DNA from: Rheum nobile
Taxonomy: Eukaryota > Streptophyta > Magnoliopsida > Caryophyllales > Polygonaceae
Direction of reading: 5' to 3'
Assembly (NCBI GenBank): GCA_027886185.1
Contig: WOAB01000583.1
Location: forward strand, 6,014,001-6,078,000
DNA: 64,000 nt
Position numbers and translations under genes: made by a program
Shown here: positions 52,816 through 64,000 of the stretch, in pieces
Numbering within the stretch: the first letter of the stretch is position 1
Layout: every line of letters starts with the position of its first letter
Notes under the pieces: model-generated
Database searches by the model: none
The model's input: the letters and a program-made list of their open reading frames with translations, nothing else
Told to the model about the DNA's origin: nothing

Positions 52816-53115
52816 TTAATCCCCCAAAATGAGACCCGATTTTGTAAATGGATCTGCATCTTCAAAGATTATAACTGGATTTGAAGTTTGAAAGTCGAAA
52901 GTCAAAGGATTTGACGTTTCGAGAGAAATAGAAAGAGGAAGAGGAAGAGAAACACGAAGCTTGGATTGATGGCGAGATCTGGAAAAGGAAAGAAAGAGAG
53001 ATTTCCGGACTGAAATCGCCATGGATGGCGAGATCTGGAAATGAACGAAAGAGAGGATGACGAGATCTGGAAAAGGAAAGACAGAGAGTTTTCTGGAAAG
53101 TTAGGGTTTGAGGCC
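52816..53115 (-). pseudogene. Possible captured 5' gene fragment
   Basis: On the plus strand GGCGAGATCTGGAAAAGGAA-like phrases repeat three times (52973, 53027, 53059). Minus-strand frames are Ser/Phe/Leu-rich (FPDLAIHG, FLFQISPSI) without a known domain. This looks like a captured, internally duplicated gene start rather than a gene. Confidence 0.3.
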
Positions 53116-53603
53116 ATGACAAATGAGGCAAGTTTTGATGGTTAGGGCACGGGTTAGCATTTTCAATGATTTGGGCTAATGGGCTTCGTTCAGAAATCTG
53201 TCCCAGAGTGAGGGAGTGAAGTTAATGGGCCGGGTAACGTGTTGGATGTTTTGGGCTTCTGGTTTAATGGAAAAAGTATGTATTAATAAGTCATCCACCC
53301 ATAAGTAAATTCGGCCCATAAGTCAATTACTTTTTTTACAATTTTTTTTACTTTTATATAGTAATAAAATAATAAATAACTATTTACATTTATTAATGCA
53401 ATGTGGAATCAATTTTTTTTAAAAGTACTTTCATGTATTTATCTTTTTTTAATAATATCCAATATTAGATTTGTAAAATACTATGTCTTATTTAATTACT
53501 ATTATAAATTATGTAGGTAAACATGTTAATGTATTTTAATAAGATGAAAAAAATGATTGTTATGTAGATATATTTATTTAAATATTTATATCTTAGTTTT
53601 TCA

Positions 53604-54415
53604 GGGTGATTTTGTTATGGACGAATTAACCCGACATAACAGAACGTTGAGATTGGCTGTTATTAGAGAGAAACGACAACATACAGTTTCTAATGAATCG
53701 GGTTAATATTTTGCATTTTTTGGTTGAATTTTTGTCTAATAAATAGTAATATGAACTTTAATATAAATACTAATTATGCAGGATCTACACTTGGAGGTAC
53801 TCCCAATTATTCCGTTAATGATTGTATCCCAATGTCCGATATTTCAAATGGTTAGTAATGTTTGTTACAGTAGCTTATCTATTTACTTCAATTTTTTCAT
53901 TTATATTGTAGTTAGTGTTTGATATTCCTTGAAGACATAATATCATTGTGTCGGAAAAAAATTAATGTTTAAAATAAATTTAATTTCGTTTTTTACAATT
54001 AGAACAAAAATTAATTAGATTCGATTGTTTGCTTATTTATAAACAAAAACTATCTATCATTATTTAATTCTTTAATGTTCAGGTAGAAGAAATTCATCTA
54101 CTCCGACGACTTTGCACTATAGAACTGATCAAAACGTTCATAATTCACATTTACCTATTAGTGTTCGAGACAAAGAAAACTATGGTGCAACTCAATTGCA
54201 AAATGCCATGTTTACAGAACAAAATCATCTGCAAAATGTCGAACAAGGTATGGTATTTTTTAAAGTGGTATAAAATGAGTGATTTATTAATTTATAATAT
54301 TTAATATTTATTTTCATGCTAAAATTAGCTCGATTGAGGAGGAAATTGCGAATGAATGTGATAAGGCATAAGCGGCATGGAACACCGCTAATCGAATCAG
54401 GTTAGAAAAAATATA
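53604..54415 (+). pseudogene. Small Helitron-type N-terminal exons
   Basis: Short open pieces bounded by AG and GT encode ELTRHNRTLRLAVIREKRQ, PNYSVNDCIPMSDISNG, NSSTPTTLHYRTDQNVHN and ARLRRKLRMNVIRHKRHG. Basic RxKR-type helices and the (L/M)SDISN phrase occur in the N-terminal exons of plant Helitron proteins as I know them, but this assignment is moderate only. Exon phases look compatible. Confidence 0.45.
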
Positions 54416-55147
54416 TTATATTTAATTACAATGTAAAACACTCAAGGGTACCATGCGTAATCATAATTTAATGCAGAAAATATACTTGGAAATATGAGTG
54501 AATCCATACTTATCCAAGCTAGACCATTATCTATTTCATTTAAGGGTTAGTCATTAATGAAATTGTTTTTCTAAGTTTGTAATGGGTATACATGCATGAG
54601 CATAAGTTTGAGATTATTACTAATCTATCATTATTTAATACTTTAATGTTCAGGTACTCCTAATTATCCCGTTAATTATCGTATCCCAATGTCCGATATT
54701 TCAAATGGTTAGTGATGTTTATTACAGTAGATTATCTATTTACTTCAATTTTTTCATTTATATTGTAGTTAGTGTTTGATGTTCCTCGAAGACATAATAA
54801 CATTGTGTCGAAAAAAAATTAATGTTTAAAATGAATTTAATTTCATTTTTTGTAATTAGAACAAAAATTAAATAGATTAGATTGTTTGCTTTTGTATAAA
54901 CAAAAACTATCTATCATTATTTAATTCTTTAATGTTCAAGTAGAAGAAATTCATCTACTCCGACGACTTTGCACTACAGAACTGATCAAAACGTTCATAA
55001 TTCACATTTACCTATTAGTGTTCGAGACAAAGAAAACTATGGTGCAACTCAATTGCAAAATGTCATGCTTACAGAACAAAATCATCTGCAAAATGTCGAA
55101 CAAGGTATGGTATTTTTTAAAGTGGTATGAAATGAGTGATTTATTAA
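53795..55147. repeat. 496-bp direct duplication of exon-intron block
   Basis: Copies at 53795-54290 and 54652-55147 are of equal length, start AGGTACTCC and end GATTTATTAA. They contain the same two exons plus the intron and differ by scattered substitutions. The 361 bp between them hold further exons and a repeated intron end. Confidence 0.9.
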
Positions 55148-55448
55148 ATAAACTTTTTTATTATGTTTTATCGTTTTACAAGTATTGATGTAAAAGAGTG
55201 TGGCTATACCTGTTTGTAAGACTACTTAACCGATTTTTATGATTAATAAAGTTATGGAGAGTTCCGTCTCTCTTTATATAATGTTATTTTTTCTATCTTT
55301 AATTTGTTTAGTCAATTTATCATTTTTAATTTAAATAACTAATCAAATATATATTGAAACAATGACTATTCGATAATAAAAATATACGATTTTTATAAAT
55401 GTAAAATAAAATAAAAAAATCTCGTGCAAGGCACGGGTATTATACTAG

Positions 55449-55950
55449 TATTTAATTATGTGTTAAGAGCCTACCGGGGAAAGCAAGATTAATAAGGATA
55501 CTAGTGATTTTTCGAATGTGTATTTTCTGTATATAACAGATCTCTTTGAGGATAGTGAACACTTCATAACTATGCGTGAAGTTTTAAAGAGATAATTCAC
55601 AATGTCCAAGTAAATTTACCCTAAAAGAACCTCAAGAAAAATCCTTAATCATAATGCTAGTATTAATATTTGTATTCTTGAGAAATTAGGACATGCACTA
55701 AGTACTATACAAAACTTTTAAGTTTTAACCCAAAAGAATGAGCATGATAGGTGTCGTTTTTATATGTGGAGTATCTAATTGCACATAGAGATAAAATAAA
55801 TTCTTGTGTTGGTAAAAGAGATCAAATAAATTCTCTTCGTATAAAGAAAAAACTATTAATGCTCGTCTCCTGTCTCACTTTCACATATATCAATAATGTT
55901 GTGTTTATGCAACTTTTTTTGAAATTTATAGCCTACTAGTTCAGTGTCTA
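55449..55950. other. Intergenic, no gene
   Basis: AT-rich sequence between two Helitron ends. The reading frames have no recognisable domain. Confidence 0.5.
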
Positions 55951-56639
55951 CTAGTTCAGTGCCCATGCCAAACACGAGATTAAATTTATTGAGTTTTTTT
56001 AATAATATGAATGCGAATTTTTGAAGTTGAATAAGTTTTGTCGCACTAACGTTTTTTTATAAAATCAATGTTCATAAAGCAATGTCGTACTATAGGAAAG
56101 ATAACAATAATACAAAATGTCACCATAGTTTCTAACCCAAATTTAAACATATATTCAATTATATTAGTAAACTTTTGGGAAATGAAATTGTTAACCTAAT
56201 ATTTATTACATATTGTTAATAACATTCGAGTGCATATTTGTAAAAAAAAAGTAACTTAATATATTAAATTAATAAATTTATAGAATCTAAACAACAAAAT
56301 TGATTAAAATAAAAGAAGAAAAAAGTATTTTGGTTATACGAGTACAACTTAAAGTATATAATTTAAAAAAAAAAGTTTAGATTCATATTGGACATATAAT
56401 CAATTGAGTTATATGATATTATATATACATATATGGTTGGAGTAGATTTATGAAGTACATATAGGTATTGTATTTTATGAGTTTTTGCAAGAAGTTAAGT
56501 GCATATATTTTCTTGGATTTTTCAAGTAGTTTTCCAAAAAAAAAAAAACATATATCTAATGATTGATATGTATTACACTTCTAGAAAATTGAATATGAAC
56601 AAAGGACCTACAATTGAGTAAACTTTTGAGGAGTAAATA

Positions 56640-57145
56640 TGTAAGGCCCACAGCCTTAGAAACGATATTCCCATGCCAACTGAGAATTTCCCAGGAGATC
56701 ACCTATCCCAGGACTACTCCCGTCCTAACACACTTAACTTTCTAGTTTTTTGTCCTCACTTGAATCAGGAAAAGAAAGAGCTCTTGTTGATATGGATAAC
56801 ATTCTAATCCTTATAATGGATTATAAATCCGGGGTATTACAATTACCCCCACTTAAACCCTTGCCCAAAGACCACCCTCTAGGTCGAGTGACCGCCATCC
56901 AGGCCAAGTCCGCTCGGAACCTAGAGTTGGCTCTAATACCATTTGTAAGGCCCACGGCCTTAGAGACGCTGTCCCCATGCCAACCGTGAACTTCCCAGGA
57001 GGTCACCCATCTCAAGACTACTCCCGCCCTAACACGCTTAACTTCTTAGTTCTTTGTCCTCACTTGAACCAGAAAAAGAAAGCGCTCTTGTTGACATGGG
57101 TAACACTCCAATCCTTATAATGGATTACAAATCCGGGGTATTACA
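56640..57145 (-). mobile_element. Cassandra-type TRIM retrotransposon (complete)
   Basis: Two 202-bp LTRs (56640-56841 and 56944-57145), plus strand TGTAAGGCCC to GGGGTATTACA, flank about 100 bp with no coding capacity. On the minus strand the PBS AATGGTATTAGAGCCAAC (complementary to initiator tRNA-Met) lies next to the right LTR and the PPT AAGTGGGGGTAAT next to the left, so the element reads right to left. Each LTR contains a 5S rRNA-like sequence in the same direction. Flanks AAATA and AAATG suggest a 5-bp duplication with one change. Confidence 0.92.
56990..57060 (-). other. 5S rRNA-like sequence in Cassandra LTR (also at ~56686-56756)
   Basis: On the minus strand AAGTTAAGCGTGTTAGGGCG, then GGAGTAGTCTTGAGATGGG and TGACCTCCTGGGAAGTTC follow plant 5S rRNA through its A box and C box (internal pol III promoter). 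The first LTR copy is more diverged. It is a retrotransposon part, not a functional 5S gene. Confidence 0.88.
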
Positions 57146-57883
57146 AAATGTTCAATAATTCTTAAAGAGACTACAATATACAAATAATAGATAACCTGAA
57201 AATATACTTAAAAATGATGAAGATTATAGCCATAATTATCATAAAAATATCAATAAACTAAATGATATAAATTGTGTTTGTTGTAAAATAAAAGTAAAAG
57301 GCCAAACTATAGATATAGTTATTTTTGATTAGTTAGAAAATGACATCTCGACTTTATGGGCCAGAATCGTTCTGATTACTTAAAATGGGTTAGGTTTAAT
57401 ATATATTTATAGATTTATATATTTACAATACTATCAAACTAAAATGGTAAAACCAAAATTTTGTTAACCATATAATAAAAAAATGTAGAATATATCAAGA
57501 TGTGCGGATATGTTTGGAATTTGATTTTTTTTCTTTCAATGTAAATATTAGTCAACATTAAAAAGCTAAAAGCCTTATGAACACCTTAGTTCAAATTGTT
57601 TAGTCTTAGGAGAGTAACAATACATAGAGTATGTTAACATACATATTTAAATTAATTGGTAACAACTCATTGTCAAAAACAAATTAACATGTGGTTATTT
57701 GATATATGTGAATTTAACAATGAAAATATTAATTAACAATATCAACTTACATTTTCTATGTGATATAGAAAAATGACAATCAAATTTTTATTGAAACTGA
57801 AATTGGAGAATCTTACTTCAATTTGCATTTAATCACACCACTTGATTTAAAGCTAATATTTTGGTTATCTGCTAGATAGTAGA

Positions 57884-58980
57884 TTAAATTTTAACTAAGA
57901 AAACAGTTTGTTAACATATCTGATTTCAAATATTAAGGTTTAAAGTTAGCTAAATTATTAAAACAAAATATATACTAAACAAAAAAAAGGAAAAAAAAAA
58001 CATATTTAACACATCGACATTGTCGCACCAGAATTGTTCTAATTGCTTGAAAGGGTATAGATTTTATATATAAAAATTATATAGTTGTATTTTTCTACAT
58101 ATGACATATCTATAATTGACATGTTATCAAATAAATAGATTATAATATCTTTGTTATTGTAGTTTAATTGTAATCTAAAAAGAAATAACAGTTATAATTA
58201 AACAACAACACCCTATTTATTAAAAGTTTAAAACTAAATTAATATGGGTTGATTTGGATAACTATTTGATTGTAATTTTAAATCATGTATATCAAACTCT
58301 TTCAAGAGAATTATTTTTTTCCCGCAAAAGCCCACTATACCAATCATGTACGGGTAATCTTATCTTATCATAATAAAATAAGATTGCACAAAACATTAAG
58401 GAAAATTTTAATTCATATATTCGTATTAAAAAATGAAGTATAGATAATCATTGCAACTTGGTGCTTAAAAAAAAGGTTAAAATAACAAAAAGTATATTAA
58501 ATTAATAATAATATAAAGAATATCCCTATTAAATAGGTTAAACCACCTAGATTCAAGTAGTATTTTGTTAAGATTTAGCCATTTTTAATATAACTTATTT
58601 ATAACAAAAAGAATTAATTAATACAAATTTATAAATTTTGTAGAAATAAAATACCATCTGCAAGTTACAAAAATTAGATCAGATTTCTTTTAGCAAATTA
58701 AATTAAGGTTTAACCTTATGCTTAAATTATAGTTTATAAGATGCCAATAAAACAAATAATTAAACTAGTAATGCATTAGTAAATTTGTGTAAAATAATAT
58801 GCACGATAACTTCGTAACACATTTAGTTATATTGTATAGCAAAATAAAAAAAGGTTGTTAAAGATTAAGAATACAAAAAGATTAAAAGTTAATTTAAACA
58901 AATAAAGGATAAAATACATAATTTGCAAATGGGATTTGAAAATTGATAAATTTACAACTTGTAAAAGAGAAAACTCATAA
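57884..58980. other. AT-rich, no feature seen
   Basis: Very AT-rich with many stops in all frames. No recognisable gene, TIR or LTR. Confidence 0.5.
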
Positions 58981-58989
58981 TAACTTAAA

Positions 58990-60302
58990 CGGTTTTTTCG
59001 CCTAGTACCCCTGAGGTTTGGCGAAATTCGCGAGGTACCCCAAAGTTTTACCTATTTCACGTGGTACCCCCGAGTTTTGTTTTATTTTCGCCAAATGCCC
59101 ATCTATCAATTTTTTTAATTAAAAAATCCAAAAAGTACTAAAAAAATGAGAAAAAGCAAAACAAAAACCAATTTTTTTTATTCGATCGTTGATAAAATCC
59201 CAAAATTGCCGGGCTCATCAACTTGGATAGAACCCCCAAGTATCTCACCTCGCGGGTGTTCTTCCTTATGTGAAGATTCAGAAAGCCAAAGACCTAGTGA
59301 AGAAGCTCCAAAAATGGGAATTTGCATTAGTTTCTAGTTAATAGTTGGAAAAAACCCCTAAATTTTATCTATTAGACTATGTTGCACTTCATTTGCTGAT
59401 TTAATCAAAATCGATTGGGGTTGAACTCATTGCTCTCTGCAGATACAATTTTGGAATTAGGCTTATTTAGTTATTTGACAAAAAATGAAATGTGTTTATA
59501 TGTTAATAGACCAACTATATGTCCGAATATTGCAGCACACTAATCTGTAGAACTGCAATGTCACACTGTTCATCATTCATCATATCTACCTCCTGTGATT
59601 TCTCCATTTTCGCCGACGTCTTGGAGTGGCGGAATACCTTCATCGGACTAGGGAAATACCATCCCTTACTCTTCCCCGACCTCGCTTCGTCTAGTACGCC
59701 ACCGGCGCAGGAAAAAGCAGTCAGAGCAGCCACCAATTTCGACCTTCTAATCGTCCGAATCTGCAAATCAACCGCCTCATCTTCCGCCGTGATCTTCTCT
59801 CTCTTCGACTTGTGCGGCCAGAAAAACAGCCAGAGCGACGACTTGCTCTTCTCAATCGACGCCGACGACTCCCTCGGATCGATGAATTCGCCGGCTGAGG
59901 AGAACCTCATCGACTTCAAGAACGGAAGCGTGACAAATCTGGATCGGCGGTAGGATTGCTCGTTGTCGATGAGACTCGACACTCTCCCGATGGATCCGAC
60001 GCTGTCGGCCGATCCGCTGAAGTTCATGTCGCCTGGAATGGAGATGGATAGGGACGATGAGGAGGAGGAGGCGGAGAAGCAATTGCAGGGAGAAGGCCGC
60101 ATTCAAGACGGAGAGCATAGAGCTTCTCCCAGAGACAGCCAATTTTTTTGGGTTTTTTTGGAATTTTGTTTTGCTTTTTCTCATTTTTTAGTACTTTTTG
60201 GCGAAAACAAAACAAAACTCGGGGGTACTGCGTGAAATAGGTAAAATTTTGGGGTACCTCGCGAATTTCGCCAAACCTCAGGGGTACCAGGTGAAAAAAC
60301 CG
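58990..60302. mobile_element. Pack-MULE with long TIRs and perfect 9-bp TSD
   Basis: The TIRs start CGGTTTTTTCGCCTAGTACC (58990) and, inverted, CGGTTTTTTCACCTGGTACC (from 60302). They are nearly identical for about 104 bp and, after a ~37-bp indel, continue with AAAGTACTAAAAAAATGAG. The 9-bp target duplication TAACTTAAA lies at 58981-58989 and 60303-60311. There is no transposase; the interior holds GC-richer, exon-like host sequence. This is the structure of a Pack-MULE. Confidence 0.93.
59515..60102 (-). pseudogene. Captured gene fragment in the Pack-MULE
   Basis: A 195-codon frame from the ATG at 60102 (MRPSPCNCFSASSSSSSLSIS) is Ser-rich, with GSIGRVSSLIDNEQSYRRSR, SSLWLFFWPHKSKREK and VAALTAFSCAGGVLDEARSG. 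Codon use and GC content are far above the flanks. I do not recognise the family; it looks like the first exon of a plant gene. Near 59578 it loses coding character and may hold a splice donor. A second short open stretch on the plus strand (about 59230-59335, YVKIQKAKDLVKKLQKWEF) may come from another exon or gene. Confidence 0.6.
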
Positions 60303-60311
60303 TAACTTAAA

Positions 60312-62760
60312 TGAAAACATCAAACTAATCATACTAATTTTATCAATAAATACATTTATGAAAAAATTATAGGCTATTAAAATAATTGGTTACGATTCAT
60401 CTAGTTTGAAGTAAGCTAAATTATTAATGTGTTATAAATGATTTTAGATTTTAAAGCTATTTAACTTTAAAATTATGAGGATTTGTTAAGATTTTAGGAT
60501 TTAGAGTTAACTATTTTTTTTTATAAAAAAAAAGAGTTAACCACAAAATGACACCTCATTATTGTGGATCCAGAATCATTTTGATGGCTCGAAATGGGAG
60601 AACTTTAATTTATAGATATAGATGTTATAAAAATATTTTGTTCAGTTCTTTCCTTTTATTTTTCCCTAGTCACTTATATATAGTCATTATTCCTTCTTTT
60701 ATTACAATTTTAATAAAAAGATACATATCAACATCATTTCAAAACTGCATATTGTTCTCCATATAATATAAAATATATTGAATATAAAGTTTTTAAAAGT
60801 TGAAAATATTTTTTGAATAAAAACAAAATTTATTCATATGAGTTTTATATAATTTCATGGAGGCTTTTTAAATTTAGTGGAATACTTTTAAATTATTACT
60901 TTGTAACTTTTTCTCTAAAATATGATTAAAACTAAATCATGGATAAAAAATATTCATAAAGTCAGAAAAAAACAAATTTTGGTTTAGAATCTTCAACGAT
61001 ATGCATTTCAATGTGATTAATTTGTAATTTAATTAAAATTTGAAGTTTGGGTAATATTTGTTATGTGATAGATTTTATTATACAAGTACTATATTTAATT
61101 CAAAAAAATTGAATAATATCAAATTTATTTTTAAGACGGGAGATTTTTATCTAATCAACTTAATTAGTTCTTATTAATTTGTTAAGTAAAAATAATAATA
61201 GGAATAAAAAGAATTTAGATTTAATATGACTTATGCTAGTTTTTTTCTTCTTCTAATTGATATCTTTATTTAATTAAAATAATAAGTTATTATAAAATGA
61301 TAAATTAAACAAAGTTTAATATACAATTAAAACGGACCTACTCTTGTAGTTTTTTTAAAGGTTGAATTATGTAATGGACGATGGTTGAATTATGATGACA
61401 AAAAAATTATATTGCATTTAAGAAAATTGAATATTTTTTTATTAATTAGTAATAAGTATCATAATTTATATAAACCCAATACAAATCACGAGGGTACAAT
61501 AACATCTAACAACAATCAACTACTAAACATAAGATTTTATTTTTTTTCTATAAAATACACGTATCAACCATATATTGTCTTTGTGAAAAGATATTAAGAA
61601 ATTGAATTGGATGGGTCTAAAATTCTACTAATAAAAGTAATCCTAAAAGAGAAATGAAAAGATATATATCTTAATTAAATAAGATTTAGATCATCTAATA
61701 ACGACTAATCATTATCAAACAACTCTAAGAAAATTGTGTTTAAAAGACCGTTTATGAGATTCAAAATAATCTAAAATTTAAAAATGAAAAACTATAAAAA
61801 CGTATGTTTATATAAATTTCAACTGTGAAAGCTGTTGGTTACAATCTATATAATTATAACCTATTATTATATAGGTAATTTTATGATAAATAATATAATA
61901 ACTACAAAGTTATAATAAAGTAACTAAAAGGCTGATTATCATGAATTGCGATATTTCATTGTTTACTTGTTTAGATTTGAAAAATTACGCGATAATTAAT
62001 ACATATAGAAAATCTTTTTCAAATTGATTATATTTGAAAATATATAAATATTTTTTAAATTGACTAACACATACATATAAAAATTAGATTAATAGGTATT
62101 TTTATTTATATTAATTTCTTAAACTAAATTTGTTTAGTTATATTGAGTAATCTATAATTAAGACGCGACGCATTGTTTTAACTTTTGTTAAAAGCTCGAA
62201 TGATGTGGTATATAACAAAGGCCGACATGTAGGCGAATAGAACGTGATGATGACATATATGCGAATTGAACGTGATGCCGACACATAGGATTTAGGCATC
62301 TCCTTTAGTGTATATATATATATAATATAGATGGATAATAGACTTTTTAATTTTTATTTATAATTATTAAATAAAATTATAAAAATAGTATTTTAGAAAT
62401 ATCTAGAAATATATTGAGAATATTTTCATAAAATTCTTATTGTTGGGAACTTGGAAAGAAAGAAGATATGAAATTGATTTAAAAATCTTTGTGATTGATT
62501 TGTATGTAAATTAGGAAGAGATTAGGTTAGGTTTAGGAGCAAATCTTAATAAGTTATATGCTTTTGATTGACATATTTAGTTTTAAAAATAGAATAATCT
62601 TATATATAATTATTGTGATTGATATGTTTAGTTTAGGAAATATGAGAATTTGATAAATATTTATTATATTGAATTTGAAGAAAAATGAAAAATTGATAAA
62701 ATGTCATATGACAGAAAGAATAAGAAGATGTCATGTGGCATAAGAAGAGGGTGAACTTAA
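60312..62760. other. AT-rich region with Helitron 5' remnant near 62331
   Basis: No gene. At 62190-62331 a minus-strand Helitron 5' end (TCTATATTATATATATATAC then CTAAAGGAGATGCC and TATGTGTCGGC) resembles the 5' region at 43624 (CTAAATCCTACGTGTCGG). A GTCATATGACAG / GTCATGTGGCAT module at 62690-62745 repeats the one at 31810-31890 and is cut by the LTR at 62761. Confidence 0.55.
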
Positions 62761-64000
62761 TGTAACACCCCCAAATCTTAACCCATTTGGAAATGTATTA
62801 CCGTCAGTGATCTCAGTGTTCCTTATCGAGATCACCCAAGGCTTTACCGTTTGAATACAAATCATGAAATACAATGATACAAAATCATAATATTATTCAT
62901 ATAAAACATGAGTCCCGGGATTACATCCCAATCCCGAATAGGACAAATACAGAGTTTAAACAAAGTACAGCGGAAGTCTTTTAAATATATAACAGAGTAA
63001 ATAAGTTACAGCGGAAGTCTTTCTTGAAATATTACAAAAAGGGTTGTGATCGTAATGATCACCTGTCCAAGGATCTCAACCTGATTAAAAGATAATTATT
63101 AAAACATCCAAAAACAACCGTCGTCTTCATAGTCAATCTAGTCTCCCCATATCTTCGCTCTATCTGATGTGCCAAATCGAACGGATGACACCAGCCAACC
63201 ATGCAGAGAACAATTGCGGTTGGTTAGTCTACTGAATAGACTATGCAAGGATACAAAGCAGAAGGTTTGAAGTAGTTGTATTAGGTTAGACTCATCGTTT
63301 CTCGAATAATAACCGATAACGATAATCAACCTTCATACTTCTACTGAATAACAACAAGAGGTATGCACAAGAGAAGATTCTGGAAGACTGAATCTTCACA
63401 GAAATCGACCCGAAAGAAGACTCCAACGGAAGTGAGTCTTAAGGAAAAATGACAAATCTGGAACGTTTACAGAATCAGACATCAGTGATTTAAAAGCTGA
63501 CTTAGATGTTTCGGTTCATGACCAACCTCACCGCTTACAGCGAATCCAGATTAGAAAGAGAACGTACTCTGATCAAAAGTTGAGACGAGCTTTCATAGCT
63601 GCACTATTTACTTAGATGCACTACTCGCCAAAGGTATATTAATTATGTGCACTCGGGCACTTTATCTTATTAAATTCCAAAATGAGCATTACGTTATAAG
63701 CTTTTAAATCTCCACCCGAGAGATATCGGATCTCCCCGCAAGAGATATCATATCTCCTCACAAGAGATATCAGAGGGAATAAATCCCGAAAGATTTGGCA
63801 CTAGCGAAGTGCACCAACCCCGAGTAAGGGTATGGTCATGACCAGAGAGAAAGTACTGGGGAAAATCCACCAAGTACTAGTTATAAAGAAACAACTAAAC
63901 CCCCACAAGGTACATAGCGTTCCTAACCACTAGTGCTAACTAAACAGTTCTAGCACAACAATAGTTCGGGATAAATCCACATAAATGCTCTCAAGGCGAA
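62761..64000. mobile_element. LTR of the TGTAACACCCCC family, cut by window end
   Basis: Begins TGTAACACCCCCAAATC at 62761 and matches 1-675 inverted. It contains TACAGCGGAAGTCTT twice (62969 and 63007) and a short GAGATATC repeat field (63720-63770). The LTR runs beyond 1240 bp; its other end, PBS and coding part are outside the window. Confidence 0.75.

Larger units (their letters stand above)
55951..57883 (-). mobile_element. Helitron end (minus strand), element carrying the Cassandra TRIM
   Basis: Plus-strand CTAGTTCAGTGCCCATGCC then AAACACGAG (55951-55979) is, on the minus strand, a hairpin CTCGTG/CATGGG with wobble pairs followed by a CTAG 3' end. CTAGTTCAGTG is duplicated just outside (55936). 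The minus-strand 5' end proposed at 57883 (TCTACTATCTAGC) is tentative. No coding sequence. Confidence 0.5.

Noticed and set aside
56990..57060. A functional 5S rRNA gene
   Set aside because: The 5S-like piece is truncated, diverged and lies within both LTRs of a Cassandra TRIM.

Overview
The window is about 64 kb of repeat-dominated plant nuclear DNA. The evidence is Athila- and Tat-type Ty3/gypsy retrotransposons, a Cassandra TRIM carrying 5S rDNA, Helitrons encoding Rep/helicase, Stowaway MITEs, Mutator-like elements that captured gene pieces, and three plant host genes: a small alpha-crystallin-domain gene, a BAG5-like co-chaperone and an ATL-type RING-H2 gene. It looks like a eudicot. 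The species cannot be told from the sequence alone.

Layout. 1-675: terminal piece of an LTR that opens TGTAACACCCCC; a second copy of the family lies inverted at 62761-64000. 676-1290 and 21106-23855: one Tat-like Ty3/gypsy element on the minus strand, split by an Athila-like element at 1296-21105 with TSD TACCC. The Athila element is itself split at 7299/18779 inside its env-position ORF by an 11.5-kb composite (TSD GGGCC). The composite holds two further Athila families whose LTRs are wrongly paired (order B+, C+, B-, C-), as expected if a central segment had inverted. 23870-26400: a degenerate TGTGCAT repeat field and a large foldback. 26466-31274: a decayed minus-strand Helitron with a nested Pack-MULE-like element (28287-30570). 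31275-33755: a stack of Helitron 5' ends. 33756-43050: the gene-bearing island (ACD gene, BAG5-like, ATL-like) with MITEs. 43624-48959: a Helitron with both termini and most of Rep/helicase. 50062-55448: a second Helitron with an RPA-like exon, a (GA)65 tract and a duplicated exon block. 55951 onward: a third Helitron terminus with a Cassandra TRIM (56640-57145). 58990-60302: a Pack-MULE with a perfect 9-bp TSD.

The most interesting material is in the Athila families. All three lack RT, RNase H and integrase, yet keep gag-protease, a long env-position ORF and noncoding segments that fold: a double hairpin just after the protease/pol end, and a pair of hairpins with an invariant AAAACCCGAAAGGG core (GAAA tetraloop) and compensatory stem changes, lying between two polypurine tracts. 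Each family also carries its own GC-rich palindromic motif, repeated in LTR, gag or spacer. Nearly all premature stops across these elements can be explained by single C-to-T changes, mostly in CG or CHG context, as expected from long-term cytosine methylation.

Limits: everything was read by eye. Family names rest on recognised motifs; no alignment, folding or database search was run.
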